DNA from: Xiheibacterium sp038325765
GTDB taxonomy: Bacteria > Myxococcota_A > Polyangia > Nannocystales > Nannocystaceae
NCBI GenBank assembly: GCA_038325765.1
Contig: JBBQJI010000025.1
Span: 1 to 64,000 of the forward strand
Length of the DNA stretch: 64,000 nucleotides
Direction of reading: 5' to 3'
In this document: one piece after another, positions 39,953 to 50,583 of the stretch
Position numbering within the stretch: position 1 is the first letter of the stretch
Layout of the letters: the number at the start of each line of letters is the position of its first letter
Made by a program: the position numbers and the translations under genes
Notes under the pieces: generated by a model
What the model saw: only the letters and a program-made list of their open reading frames with translations
What the model was told of the DNA's origin: nothing
Database searches by the model: none

Positions 39953-39970
39953 CCCTTGTAATTTCAAGGG
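39953..39970. promoter_or_regulatory. AT-containing 18-bp near-palindrome in the divergent gap
   Basis: CCCTTG-TAATTT-CAAGGG has perfect six-base arms and an AATT centre with one mismatch on each side. It lies between the propeller lipoprotein and the acetyltransferase, 76 bases before the latter's start, in the most AT-rich patch of the gap. It is a candidate operator. A TTGACT -35-like box lies at 39891-39896, but I see no matching -10. Confidence 0.45.
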
Positions 39971-40046
39971 CTTATCTGCCATTTTTCCCCGCCGTTTCCG
40001 GGTGCCGAACGGTCGCGAGACCGGCCTGGGGCTCCGAGGTGTGAAG

Positions 40047-40928
40047 ATGGTTGCAGAGCAGGTCGCACGTGCGCGTGAATCCGAAGAGACCGTCGAGGAG
40101 ACATTTTTCCGCAAGGGTGACATCGACTTCTGCTTCCTGCTGAACCGCCGGCACCACAACCTCCGCGTGTTCGACTATCGCGTCGGCAACTACCAGCAGA
40201 AGCGGGACTTCTTCGATCGCATCGCACGGACCGAGGGCCTGCGCAAGGTCTTCACCGTCGTGGAGAAGCAAGACAGCAAGAGTTGGCGCAGCGTCGGCTT
40301 CTCGCGCGAGGGTGCGATCCCGGGCTACTTCCGCACCGCGGACGCGTACATCATGAGCCGCGTCTACACCGACGACGGCGATCCGATCCAAGGCGGCGCG
40401 CCCAAGCTCGTCGCGCCCGGTGCCAGCGCGAAGGAGCGCACGCCGGTCAAGCCCCGCGGCCTCACCACTGAGGTGGTGACCGACAAGCGACGGCTGCTGG
40501 CGATGACCACCGCGCTGTCCGAGGCCGCGATGTACGCCCCGTTCCGCCGCGGCACGTTCCACCCCGACATCGGGCTGGTCGCCAAGATGGGCAAAAAGGA
40601 GTACTGGGTCGGTGCCGAGACCGACAGCTCCTTCGGCCACGCCAAGGTCGACATGCTCACGGTCCCCGACCAGGAGCCCGACGTGCCCCTGCTCGCGTTC
40701 TGTATGCGCTCGCTGCTCGACGAGCTGCTCAAGGTCGAGACTGCCAGCGTGTTCTCGCTATGCGCGGTCGACTGGCCCCTGGCCAACCAGGTCTACGCCG
40801 AGCTCGGCTTCAAGGTGACCGCGCGTCTGACCGATCACGTCACCCGCGACGAAGAGTTCATCGGCGTTCAGCTGTGGCACCGCCGGCTCGCGAACACCCC
40901 GACGCCGCGCCTGCCCTCGTTCATCTGA
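40047..40928 (+). CDS. GNAT-fold acetyltransferase, AblB-like (putative beta-lysine N-acetyltransferase)
   Basis: A 293-residue protein from ATG 40047 (GAGG 7 bases upstream; GTG 40041 is possible). Residues 25-115 read DIDFCFLLNRRHHNLRVFDY, a block with KVFTVVEKQDSKSW, then GAIPGYFRTADAYIMSR. This order resembles AblB proteins, which acetylate beta-lysine made by lysine 2,3-aminomutase to give an osmolyte. The C-terminal half has a second GNAT-like segment (LLDELLKVETASVFSLCAVDWPLANQVYAELGFKVTARL, shortened in reality to a typical ELGF end). No ablA-like radical SAM gene is nearby, so the substrate may differ. The gene is monocistronic, followed by a hairpin. Confidence 0.55.
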   Translation: MVAEQVARARESEETVEETFFRKGDIDFCFLLNRRHHNLRVFDYRVGNYQQKRDFFDRIARTEGLRKVFTVVEKQDSKSWRSVGFSREGAIPGYFRTADAYIMSRVYTDDGDPIQGGAPKLVAPGASAKERTPVKPRGLTTEVVTDKRRLLAMTTALSEAAMYAPFRRGTFHPDIGLVAKMGKKEYWVGAETDSSFGHAKVDMLTVPDQEPDVPLLAFCMRSLLDELLKVETASVFSLCAVDWPLANQVYAELGFKVTARLTDHVTRDEEFIGVQLWHRRLANTPTPRLPSFI

Positions 40929-40933
40929 ACGGG

Positions 40934-40968
40934 TCGCGCCGGTGAACGAAAAAGTTTTCCCGGCGCGA
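40934..40968. terminator. Hairpin after the acetyltransferase gene
   Basis: Perfect nine-base arms (TCGCGCCGG / CCGGCGCGA) enclose a 17-base loop that itself can pair GAAAA with TTTTC. It starts 6 bases after the stop codon. There is no downstream T-run, so it may act as a processing or attenuating structure instead of a simple terminator. Confidence 0.5.
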
Positions 40969-41157
40969 ACGCGGCCTCGAGAGGGCGGCGGCCGACCGAA
41001 TGGCCGGCGAGCTGCTGGCCCCGTGATCCCCACTACCATCGCGACGACGGCAAAGAACTTTCGCCGTGTTGGGTCTTCCGTTGCCGCCCGATCCGCGGTA
41101 GGAATGCGGCCGGTTAGGGTCGCGACTTCGACGGCCCAAGTCCTGGAGAATCAGACG

Positions 41158-41367
41158 ATGAAGATCGCAACCAGCATGCTGTTCCTCGCCGCTCTCGCCG
41201 TCACTGCGTGCGAGAAGACCGACACCGCCACCCCCGACGACGCCGCCGTCCCCGAGGCTCCCGCGACGGAGACCCCGGATCCGGCTTCCGACGTCGAGGC
41301 TCCCACCGACGCCGAGGCGCCGATCGACGAGGCCGCTCCCGAGGGCGAGGCCGCTCCCGAGGCCTGA
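41158..41367 (+). CDS. Small acidic Pro/Glu/Ala-rich lipoprotein
   Basis: A 69-residue protein. ATG 41158 has GGAG 9 bases upstream and is followed by an ideal lipoprotein signal (MKIATSMLFLAALAVTAC, lipobox VTAC). The mature 52 residues consist almost entirely of Asp, Glu, Ala, Pro and Thr, with one Lys right after the lipid Cys, so it is a highly acidic disordered tail. A strong intrinsic terminator follows 19 bases after the stop, so the gene is probably a single-gene transcript. The function is unknown. The small size, clean signals and own terminator suggest an abundant envelope component. The 229 bases upstream contain no other gene. Confidence 0.78.
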   Translation: MKIATSMLFLAALAVTACEKTDTATPDDAAVPEAPATETPDPASDVEAPTDAEAPIDEAAPEGEAAPEA

Positions 41368-41386
41368 CCGCCGAGGTTTCGCGAAC

Positions 41387-41420
41387 GCCCCCGCGGCCAA
41401 TCGGCCTCGGGGGCTTTTTT
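41387..41420 (+). terminator. Strong rho-independent terminator
   Basis: Stem GCCCCCG-C-GGCC / GGCC-T-CGGGGGC with an AATC loop, directly followed by TTTTTT. This is the clearest intrinsic terminator in the window and ends the small lipoprotein gene. Confidence 0.92.
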
Positions 41421-41477
41421 CTTGGTTCGACGGCGCCACGCGGCGCTACGCGGCGCTACGGCACCTCCGGCACAGGC

Positions 41478-42581
41478 TCAGCCTGCGATCTTGCGCCGGC
41501 GCGAGAGCACCAGTACGACCCCGAGCGCGAGCGCCGACGGAGCCTGCTGTGGCGTCCCTCCGCTGCAGCCACACCCGTCTTGGCCCTCGAGCTCGCCGAA
41601 GGTGTCCGGCAGCGCGGCACCACCCGCGCCCCCTGTGCCATCGTCCGAGCCGTCGGACGCGGAGGTCTCCTGGCCGACCGACGCGCTGCCCTCGTCCGAC
41701 GATGCACTGGAATCCAGGCTCGTCGTCGGGGGCACCGACGTCGCGCTGGCATCGGTCGGATCCTCGGCACCGGTGTCGACGGGCCCGTCACTGATCGTGC
41801 CTGGCTCGCCGGTGTCCCCGGGCATGGCCGCCACGCATTCGCCGAGCGCCTGGGTGATGCCGATGTCGCTGCCGTAGAAGAACTGGAGGATCCCGGTGAC
41901 GTCGACGCCGTTGTCGTTCTCGAGGCAGCGCGCCGCCCACTGGCCCATGCAGCCGCGGTTCTGCCCGTAGCCGTTGTCGCCCGGATCGTGCACGAACCCG
42001 AGCTGGGTCTGCTGGACGTCGGTACCGGTGCGGCCCGAGTTGTAGGTGATCCAGTGCTCGGTCGCAGCGTTGCCGTCGACGCCCACACATCCTGGCGCGT
42101 CGACGCCGCTGTCACCGGCGACGTAGAACCCGTAGGTGAGCGTCGAGTTGTAACTGAGGTATTGGCCGGCGGTCTCGAGCACCGCCTGATACGCCAACGC
42201 CGTCGGCTCGTTGCCGCACGAGTACACCTGACAGCCCTGCGAGTCGCAGATGCCGCCATCGGTCTCGATGGCGTAGTAGGCGACCGAGCGCGCCGCGATC
42301 GCCTGGGCCTTGAGCGCCTCGAGGTTCGCACCGCCGTTCTCACACGTGATCACGTGGGGCAGGTAGTCCTCCTCCATGCTGATCACGCCGGCGAACTCGA
42401 CGTCGATCTCGCAGTGGGCACCGGGCAACGGCGCGGGGATCAATTGGATGTCGGGCCGCGGCACCAACACGCCGCCCCGCAGCTCGAGGCCGTCGCGGAA
42501 ATGCCGGTCATCGTCGGCAGCGCACCCTGCGAGCAGCCCGACCACCATCGCCGAACCCACCAATGTCAGACGCATCGTCAT
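41478..42581 (-). CDS. SpoIID/LytB-domain lipoprotein with MYXO-CTERM tail
   Basis: A 367-residue protein from ATG 42581 (a second ATG two codons later is equal). Signal LTLVGSAMVVGLLAGC with lipobox LAGC. The SpoIID core is clear: MEEDYLPHVITCENG (69-83), LEALKAQAIAARSVAYYAI (88-106) and a C-x-x-x-x-C-Q-V-Y segment (112-120). SpoIID enzymes are glycan-cleaving lytic transglycosylases in endospore formers and amidase enhancers elsewhere. The catalytic Glu may be Glu81. A Ser/Thr/Asp/Gly linker (about 255-325) leads to a MYXO-CTERM-like tail (GCGCSGG, hydrophobic segment, RRRK). Having both a lipobox and this tail is unusual. Its likely target is peptidoglycan. Confidence 0.82.
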   Translation of the reverse strand: MTMRLTLVGSAMVVGLLAGCAADDDRHFRDGLELRGGVLVPRPDIQLIPAPLPGAHCEIDVEFAGVISMEEDYLPHVITCENGGANLEALKAQAIAARSVAYYAIETDGGICDSQGCQVYSCGNEPTALAYQAVLETAGQYLSYNSTLTYGFYVAGDSGVDAPGCVGVDGNAATEHWITYNSGRTGTDVQQTQLGFVHDPGDNGYGQNRGCMGQWAARCLENDNGVDVTGILQFFYGSDIGITQALGECVAAMPGDTGEPGTISDGPVDTGAEDPTDASATSVPPTTSLDSSASSDEGSASVGQETSASDGSDDGTGGAGGAALPDTFGELEGQDGCGCSGGTPQQAPSALALGVVLVLSRRRKIAG

Positions 42582-42703
42582 GTCGGCCTGCCCCTTCGCG
42601 CAGGCTATCAGGGCCGAACGCACCGCGACAGTGCGCACGCGCGGCGCCGATGGTGCCGTACGCAGGTCGATGTAGACGGAGCGCCGCGATCGCGGGATCG
42701 GAG

Positions 42704-44245
42704 TCAGCCGACCGGCGTCACCACGTTCTGGATGAGACCGGTCAGGCACCGGATCGCTGGACTGAAGTCCTCGTCGCAGATCGACTCGATGCAGCAGCGC
42801 ACCTGCGATTCGTCGGCAAAGGTGTCGGGATCGTCGGGGAGATCGAGGCTCTCGCACACGCTGCGGATGCGCACCGGCGGCACCGCCTGGCCGGTGAACC
42901 CACCTGCGCCATCATCGAAACCGGTGCACCCCGGGCCGATGCCGAACTCGAACTCCTTGTCGACCGCCCGCGTACCCGCAGCCCACTCGTCCGGCAAGAT
43001 ATCGCCGCCTGGATACTCGGGATCGCGCCACCGCCGGTACTCGAGATCGGCGATTCCGCCCGCGATCGGCTGGAACGGAGGGATCGAGGCGTACGCCGTG
43101 ACCTCGGGGACGCCGAGCACGCCGAGCATGATCACTTCGCGGCCCTCGGCGCGCATCGCATCGAGCAGCCGGGTGTAGCGCGACACCGGCTGCAGCACCG
43201 CCTCTTCGTCGGGCACCCCGGTCGCGCCGTCCTTGCCGCGGTTGGCGACGACACAACCGCTGTACTTCGCGGTCTCGGGATCGAGCTCGCTGCACACGAC
43301 GCCGGCGTGCCAGCAGATCGCGCTGGTCGCCGCGGGCACCAGCGTATCGGGGTCGCGTTCCATGAACGCGAGGTCGGTCATGATCGAGAAATCGCGCACC
43401 GAGCAATCGGCCTCGTCGGTGATGATCGCGATCGCCAGCACCGCCCCATCCCGCAGGAATGGGCGCTCGGGCTGGCCGGGATCGCCCGCCTCGTCGCAGT
43501 CCTCGGGGTCGTTCCAACATGCGGTGGGGTTGAGCGCCTGCAGCATCGCCTCGAGCGGCGCCTCGTAGCCGCAGCCATCGATGCCCTGCGGACCGATGCA
43601 ACCGAGCGCCGCCGCGGCATCGCCCCCGAGGACATTGTCGCCGAGGCGATCGAAGTGGATGAACTGATCCGACGGCACCGCCGGCGCGTTCGGATCGCAC
43701 ACGTCGGTGCACGCCTCCTCGATCACCAGCTCGGGCGTGGTGTTACTGGTGAACCGCGTCATGCGTTCGGTGCACGATGTCGCGATCGGCGAGCCGCGGG
43801 CGGCAACGTAGTCGGGCTTGACCCACGGCCCCTCGCACGCCGGGTTCCCGACGTCGGTGGTCGTGACCATGATGTTGACGTCGGCGCCCACGCGGATCCC
43901 CGTGCCGTCCTCGAGCGCCTCGAGCTGGGCGATCAGCAGGGGGAAATTCTTGGCGAGGTTGAGCTGCTCCTCGCCCATCGTCCCCGAGTTGTCGATCACG
44001 AACAGCAGATCGATCTTGTCCTGGCAGCCCAGGTCGGGATCGCAGTCGACGGGCGGCGGCGGATGGTCGGGGATCGGCTCGATGGTCGTGTCCGCGTCCG
44101 TCCCTGGCGACAGCGAGTCGACGCCGATCCCGTCGGTGGTGCCGCCCGTGGTGGCGCCGGGGCTGCCGAGCAGCAGCACAGGGTCTGCGCAACCGACCAG
44201 GGCCGCGACGCCCGCCACGGCGAGCCCGGTTCGCCAGATCGCCAT
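42704..44245 (-). CDS. Cys-rich lipoprotein with vWA-like domain
   Basis: A 513-residue protein from ATG 44245, which directly gives a signal with lipobox LVGC. An ATG 66 bases upstream is possible. After a Thr/Gly/Asp linker, IDLLFVIDNSGTMGEEQ at about 78-94 matches the start of a von Willebrand A domain with a MIDAS-type D-x-S-G-T motif (Asp85, Ser87). AIAIITDEADCS (about 285) corresponds to the second metal-binding Asp. At least 16 Cys residues suggest many disulfides. Such proteins mediate adhesion or protein binding at the cell surface. The C-terminus (DESQVRCCIESICDED) is unassigned. It lies upstream of the SpoIID-like gene on the same strand, with a 122-base gap that shows nothing else. 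Confidence 0.78.
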   Translation of the reverse strand: MAIWRTGLAVAGVAALVGCADPVLLLGSPGATTGGTTDGIGVDSLSPGTDADTTIEPIPDHPPPPVDCDPDLGCQDKIDLLFVIDNSGTMGEEQLNLAKNFPLLIAQLEALEDGTGIRVGADVNIMVTTTDVGNPACEGPWVKPDYVAARGSPIATSCTERMTRFTSNTTPELVIEEACTDVCDPNAPAVPSDQFIHFDRLGDNVLGGDAAAALGCIGPQGIDGCGYEAPLEAMLQALNPTACWNDPEDCDEAGDPGQPERPFLRDGAVLAIAIITDEADCSVRDFSIMTDLAFMERDPDTLVPAATSAICWHAGVVCSELDPETAKYSGCVVANRGKDGATGVPDEEAVLQPVSRYTRLLDAMRAEGREVIMLGVLGVPEVTAYASIPPFQPIAGGIADLEYRRWRDPEYPGGDILPDEWAAGTRAVDKEFEFGIGPGCTGFDDGAGGFTGQAVPPVRIRSVCESLDLPDDPDTFADESQVRCCIESICDEDFSPAIRCLTGLIQNVVTPVG

Positions 44246-44333
44246 TGCCCGTGCAGACGGCACAGGGGGCCGCCTTCGGCTCGCGGTCGATTTGTCGAGC
44301 CGATCGGACACGCTCGCGCGATCTTAACACCCG

Positions 44334-44915
44334 ATGGCGTCGCCTGCCCCGACCCAGGACGCGACGCTGCGCCTGCACGCGCCCGACGACGCCACGCTCG
44401 TCGCCCAGGCCCAGGGCGGGGACCGCGCTGCGTTCCGCGCGATCTACCTCCGCCACGCCCGCGCCGTGGCCTCCGCCATCGCGCGGTGGCTGGGCCGCGA
44501 CGCCGACATCGACGACATCGTCCAAGACACGTTCGTGCGCGCGGCCGAGCGGCTCGACTCCCTGCGCTCGGCCACCCACGTCCGCCCGTGGCTCATTACG
44601 ATCGCGATCCGCCTCACCCACACGCGGATGGTGCGCGAGCGCCGGCGGGCGGCGCTCTTGCGGTTCTTCATCGCCCACCAGCCGCAGTCCTCGGATCCGA
44701 GCGCGACCGAGCCCGCCGACGAACTCGGCGCCGCGCTGGTGCGCATGCCCGAGGATCTCCGCGTGCCGTGGATGCTGCACCGCATCGAGGGCGAACGGCT
44801 CGAGGACGTCGCGGTCACCTGCGGCGTGTCGCTGGCGACGGTGAAGCGGCGCATTGCACAGTGCGGGCAGAGGCTCGAGCGCGTCGGCGCCCTGCGCCCC
44901 GGAGGTGGGCCGTGA
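44334..44915 (+). CDS. ECF-type RNA polymerase sigma factor
   Basis: A 193-residue sigma-70-family protein with the two-domain ECF layout. Region 2 is at about 28-95 (RAIYLRHARAVASAI, then DADIDDIVQDTFVRAAERL). Region 4 is at about 135-185 (MPEDLRVPWMLHRIEGERLE, then GVSLATVKRRIAQCGQRLE). It recruits RNA polymerase to envelope or stress promoters. The stop overlaps the GTG of a FecR-like gene (GTGA at 44912), and the envelope gene follows in the same way, giving a three-gene coupled operon. The FecR-like partner is the likely anti-sigma or signal-transfer protein. Confidence 0.88.
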   Translation: MASPAPTQDATLRLHAPDDATLVAQAQGGDRAAFRAIYLRHARAVASAIARWLGRDADIDDIVQDTFVRAAERLDSLRSATHVRPWLITIAIRLTHTRMVRERRRAALLRFFIAHQPQSSDPSATEPADELGAALVRMPEDLRVPWMLHRIEGERLEDVAVTCGVSLATVKRRIAQCGQRLERVGALRPGGGP

Positions 44916-46054
44916 TCGACGACGCGACGCGCACCATGGCGGCTCGCGAGGCGGCGTGGGATCCACTCCGCGAGCGGCGGGTGCTCGGCCGCGTCGAGGC
45001 CGAGCTCGATCGACAGCGGCACCGGACCGTCGGGCGACGGCGCGTGGTGCTCGCGGCGGTCGCGTTGGCGGCCCTGCTCATCGCCGTGCTCTCCTGGCCG
45101 GTCCGCGACGGGGCCGAGGGCGTGACAGCGCTCGTGCCCGACGCGCCCGTGGAGTCGACGCCGATGGTGGCGCTGGCGGAGCCGCCCGCGATCCCCGAGC
45201 TCTCCCGCGCTGCGATCGCGCTCGGCGACGGATCGATCGCGACGCTGCACGACGGCGCACGGATCGGGCTGCGCACGTCCAGTGCGACCGCGATCGAGAT
45301 CGAGCAGTCGGTCGGCCGCGTACACTACGAGGTCCGCCCTGGACTACCCCGCAGCTTCGCGGTCGTGGCCGCCGACATCCGCGTGGTGGTGGTCGGCACC
45401 GCGTTCTGGGTCACCCGCGAGGCCGACGCCGTCCGCGTGACCGTCGAGCACGGGCGGGTCGAGATCCACCGCAGCGCACCGCCGCGCCCGGACGCCACCA
45501 CCGGGGCCCTCGCCGCCGAGGCGCCCTCGGTGCGCGTCGCGGAGCTCGGGGCGGGCGACGAGCTCCGCGTCGGACTCGGCAGCGTCGTCGTGGAGCCCAC
45601 CGCCGCGGCCACGTCTCCGGCTCGCCCGCCGCGAACGCCGACCGCGTCCCCCAGACCCCGCAAGGTGACCGCGACACGACGCGACGTGGCGACGCTGCTC
45701 GGAGTCGCGGATGCAGCCCGCGGCCGTGGCGATCTCATCGCCGCCGCCGCTGTACTGCGCGAGATCGTCGAGGCCCACGACGAGGACCCGCGGGCGTACG
45801 GCAGCGCGTTCCAGCTCGGCAAGGTCGAACGCGCCCGTGGCCGCCACGCCGACGCGGCGCGGGCGTTCGCCGCCGCCGCCCGTCATTCGCCCGCAGGTGC
45901 GCTCACGGACGACGCCCGCGCCGAGGCGGCGGTGTCGTGGTTCGACGCCGGCGACACCGACGCGGCCGCCCGAGCCGCCGCCGACTACCTCACGCGTCAC
46001 CCCGACGGGGTCCACGCCGCCCGCGTCGAGCGTATGCTCGCGCGCATCCCGTGA
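44912..46054 (+). CDS. FecR-domain membrane protein with C-terminal TPR-like repeats
   Basis: A 380-residue protein. GTG 44912 overlaps the sigma factor stop. A cytoplasmic N-terminus (about 44 residues, the usual sigma-binding part) precedes one transmembrane helix (about 45-63, VVLAAVALAALLIAVL). The FecR-type periplasmic domain spans about 90-180, with LGDGSIATLHDGARIGL, SFAVVAADIRVVVVGTAFWV and VTVEHGRVEI. After a Pro-rich linker the C-terminus forms TPR-like helices (LIAAAAVLREIVEAH, AFQLGKVERARGRHADAARAF). FecR proteins pass an outer-membrane signal to an ECF sigma factor. The stop overlaps the next gene as GTGA (46051). Confidence 0.85.
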   Translation: MIDDATRTMAAREAAWDPLRERRVLGRVEAELDRQRHRTVGRRRVVLAAVALAALLIAVLSWPVRDGAEGVTALVPDAPVESTPMVALAEPPAIPELSRAAIALGDGSIATLHDGARIGLRTSSATAIEIEQSVGRVHYEVRPGLPRSFAVVAADIRVVVVGTAFWVTREADAVRVTVEHGRVEIHRSAPPRPDATTGALAAEAPSVRVAELGAGDELRVGLGSVVVEPTAAATSPARPPRTPTASPRPRKVTATRRDVATLLGVADAARGRGDLIAAAAVLREIVEAHDEDPRAYGSAFQLGKVERARGRHADAARAFAAAARHSPAGALTDDARAEAAVSWFDAGDTDAAARAAADYLTRHPDGVHAARVERMLARIP

Positions 46055-47055
46055 GCGCCTGGCTGCTCTTCGCTGCGCTGCAGATCCCCGGTGCGAGCGA
46101 CGACGTCGGGCCGGTCGTGGTCGCGACGGAGCACTGCAGCGCGCTCGATGCCGACGAGGTGGCGCGACTGCTCGCGATCGAACTCGCCGATGTCGTGCCG
46201 CGCCTGGGCGAGGGCCCGGGCCTGCGCATCGAGCTGCGTTGCGCCGCGCCGATCCTCGGCATCGCGATCGTCGATCCCATCACCGACAAGCGGATGTCCC
46301 GCGACGTGCCCCTGCCCGCCGACGAGCCCGGCCGTGAGCGCGTCATCGCCCTGGCGACCGCCCAGCTGTTCGCGGCGTCGTGGCTCGAGTTGCTGTTGCC
46401 GACGCCGGCGCCTGCGGCGACGATCGTCTCCGAGCCGCGACCCCGACCGGAGGCGGTGGACGCCGCCCGCACCACCGCCGCGACAGCCCTGGGCCGCCCC
46501 CGCCTCAGCCTCGCGATCCTGCTCGCGCCGTTGGTCCGTGGCCGCGGGCTCGAGCGCAGTCCGTTTGCGGCGTTCGGTGGCGAGCTCGACGTGCGCCCGT
46601 GGTTCGGCCCCGCCGGCATCGTGGTTCGCCTGGGCGTCGAGGGCACCCGCGTGCGCCGCGAGTTCGGCACGGTCCGCGCGTGGATGGCCAGCCTCGGCCT
46701 CGGCGTGGCGACGCGCCTGAAGTTGTCCTCGCGCTGGCAGCTCGGCGCCGTCGCCGTCGTCAGCGGATCGCTCGGGCGATTGCGTGGGCTCGCGTCGCGG
46801 CCCGACGTCCCGACCGGGGCGATCACCGCCGCCACGGGCCAGATCGCCCTTGGCATGGGGCCGCGGCTGCGGCTGGGGTCCACCACCATGCTCGAACTCG
46901 ATGCCGAGCTGGGCGGGACCCTGCGTGCGCCCGAGGGCCTGGTCGCCGGGGCCGCCCCCGTGTCGCTGGGCGGCCTATGGGCCGGGGGAGCCCTGCGGGT
47001 GGGCTTCGAATGGACCCCACGGGGCCGGGCACGGCAACCCGCCGGCCCCGGTTGA
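46051..47055 (+). CDS. Envelope protein with C-terminal beta-barrel-like region (sigma module 1)
   Basis: A 334-residue protein. GTG 46051 overlaps the FecR gene stop. It begins with a short signal-like stretch (SAWLLFAALQIPGAS). The N-terminal periplasmic domain (about 20-125) has two Cys (TEHCSALDADEV and LRCAAP), followed by a Pro-rich linker and a C-terminal half with alternating strands (GGELDVRPWFGPAGIVVRLGVEG; GLGVATRLKLSSRWQLGAVAVV) that could form a small outer-membrane barrel. The layout closely matches the protein encoded at 52176-53222 in the second sigma module. Its role may be to sense or relieve outer-membrane stress, by position only. Confidence 0.72.
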   Translation: MSAWLLFAALQIPGASDDVGPVVVATEHCSALDADEVARLLAIELADVVPRLGEGPGLRIELRCAAPILGIAIVDPITDKRMSRDVPLPADEPGRERVIALATAQLFAASWLELLLPTPAPAATIVSEPRPRPEAVDAARTTAATALGRPRLSLAILLAPLVRGRGLERSPFAAFGGELDVRPWFGPAGIVVRLGVEGTRVRREFGTVRAWMASLGLGVATRLKLSSRWQLGAVAVVSGSLGRLRGLASRPDVPTGAITAATGQIALGMGPRLRLGSTTMLELDAELGGTLRAPEGLVAGAAPVSLGGLWAGGALRVGFEWTPRGRARQPAGPG

Positions 47056-47087
47056 CTGCACGCGCGTTGGGTTTAGCCTGCGCGCGC

Positions 47088-48994
<1,907 letters not shown>

Positions 48995-48998
<4 letters not shown>

Positions 48999-50056
48999 CG
49001 GTCCCGCCCATCGGCGTGCTGCTCAGCAACCTCGGCACGCCGGACTCGCCCCGTCCGCCCGAGGTCCGTCGTTACCTGAGACAATTCCTGTCCGACCCGC
49101 GCGTCATCGACACGGTGGCGCCGGTTCGACGCACGTTGCTCGAGCTCGTGATCTTGCCGCGGCGGCCCAAGGCCTCGGCCGACGCCTACGCCAAGGTGTG
49201 GACCGAGGCCGGCTCGCCGCTGCTGGTGTTCTCGCAGGCGCTGCGCGACGCGGTCGCGGCGGCGCTGCCCGAGCCGACATGGAAGGTCGTGCTCGGCATG
49301 CGCTATGGCAACCCGTCACTCGACCGGGCCTACAACGCGCTCATCGCCGCTGGCTGCACGCGCATCGTGGTCCTGCCGCTGTATCCGCAGTATGCGTCGT
49401 CGAGCACCGGCTCCACGCTCGACGCGTTGTACTCCCTCGCGGGCCGGGCCTGGAACACGCCGTCGCTCGCCGTGGTGCCGCCGTTCTACGACGATGTGCG
49501 CTTCATCGACGCCTTCGCCACCATCGCCGCTCCGATCTTCGCCGAGTCGCGGTCCGAACACCTGCTGATGAGCTTCCACGGTCTGCCCGAGCGCCACCTC
49601 CGCAAGGGCGATCCGTCGGGGGCGTACTGCTTCGCCAAGCCCACGTGCTGCGACACCATCGGACCGGTCAACGCCACCTGCTACCGCGCGCAGAGCCACG
49701 CGACCGCGCGGGCGATCGCCGGCAAGCTCGGGCTCGCGGCCGACGCCTGGAGCATCTCCTTCCAATCGCGGCTGGGTCGCACGCCGTGGATCAAGCCGTA
49801 CACCGACGAGGTGTTGCCCGAGCTGGCCGCCCGCGGCGTGAAGCGCATCGCGGTGATGTGCCCGGCCTTCACCGCCGATTGTCTCGAGACCCTCGAGGAG
49901 ATCGGCATCCGCGCGCAAGAGGACTGGCACGCCGCTGGCGGGGAGTCGCTGGTGCTGGTGCCGTCGCTCAACGCCACGAAGCCGTGGGTCGACGCCGTGG
50001 TCGAGATGGTGCGCGAGCATGCCGGGCCGGTCGCGACGCCGGCTCGCGGCGTGTGA
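48995..50056 (+). CDS. hemH: Ferrochelatase with four-Cys internal segment
   Basis: A 353-residue protein. Ferrochelatase inserts Fe2+ into protoporphyrin IX, the last step of haem synthesis. The opening GVLLSNLGTPDSP, the central SFHGLPERHL with the metal-binding His195, and the C-terminal WHAAGGESLVLVPSLNATK region mark the family; the Glu/His acid pair lies in the segment CLETLEEIGI. Directly after the catalytic His segment there is a Cys-rich insertion with C212, C218, C219 and C229. Myxobacterial-type ferrochelatases bind a [2Fe-2S] cluster through such an internal Cys group, so one is expected here. GTG 48995 overlaps the htpG stop. Confidence 0.94.
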
Positions 50057-50111
50057 CGGTGCTGCGACGGATCGCTGCAACGGGGCGCGACGGGTAGCCG
50101 TACGCCGCGCG

Positions 50112-50537
50112 GTGAGCGTGATCGATCAGGTCGTGCGCAACCTGCCCGCGTTGTCGCACGCGGGCGCACGGATGGCGGGGCGCTACGTCACCGGGACCGC
50201 GTTCACGGCATGGATGGCGAGTCGCGGCCGTGTCGCCGAGGCGCCCAGGGGCCAGGCGATGGGCGGCTTTGGCTTCAACTTCGTGGCGCTGCTGTGGGGC
50301 TCGGCGCTGCACGTCTCGCTCGGGAGCCCGGGCTCGCTCGACATCATCTCGATCTTCGCGTGCTGGATCACCGGCGATCCCAACTACCGGCTGAGCGACG
50401 CGCAGTACATGGCGGCGTTCCAGGCGGTGCAGGCGGCCGAGACCAGTCTGCTCGGGCCCGAGCAGGGGGACCACGAGGCGCTCCGCGCGGTGCTCGACAT
50501 CCTGCTGCGCTTTGGCCGGACCGGCGGCAACCCCTGA
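50112..50537 (+). CDS. Small protein of unknown function
   Basis: A 141-residue protein from GTG 50112. Another GTG lies two codons later. It is mixed alpha/beta with Gly-rich stretches (GRYVTGTAFTAWM, GGFGFNFVALLWGSALHVSLG), no signal peptide and no obvious catalytic motif. Third-position GC bias supports coding. It lies 55 bases after hemH on the same strand and could be the third gene of that operon. I do not recognise the family. Confidence 0.5.
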   Translation: MSVIDQVVRNLPALSHAGARMAGRYVTGTAFTAWMASRGRVAEAPRGQAMGGFGFNFVALLWGSALHVSLGSPGSLDIISIFACWITGDPNYRLSDAQYMAAFQAVQAAETSLLGPEQGDHEALRAVLDILLRFGRTGGNP

Positions 50538-50583
50538 GCCGAGCCGACAGACGCGGATCACCAGGACTTGCAACCGCCCGCGA

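Noticed and set aside
42563..44911. Upstream extension of the FecR-like frame
   Set aside because: It is antisense to the SpoIID- and vWA-like genes; the GTG overlapping the sigma stop is the natural start.
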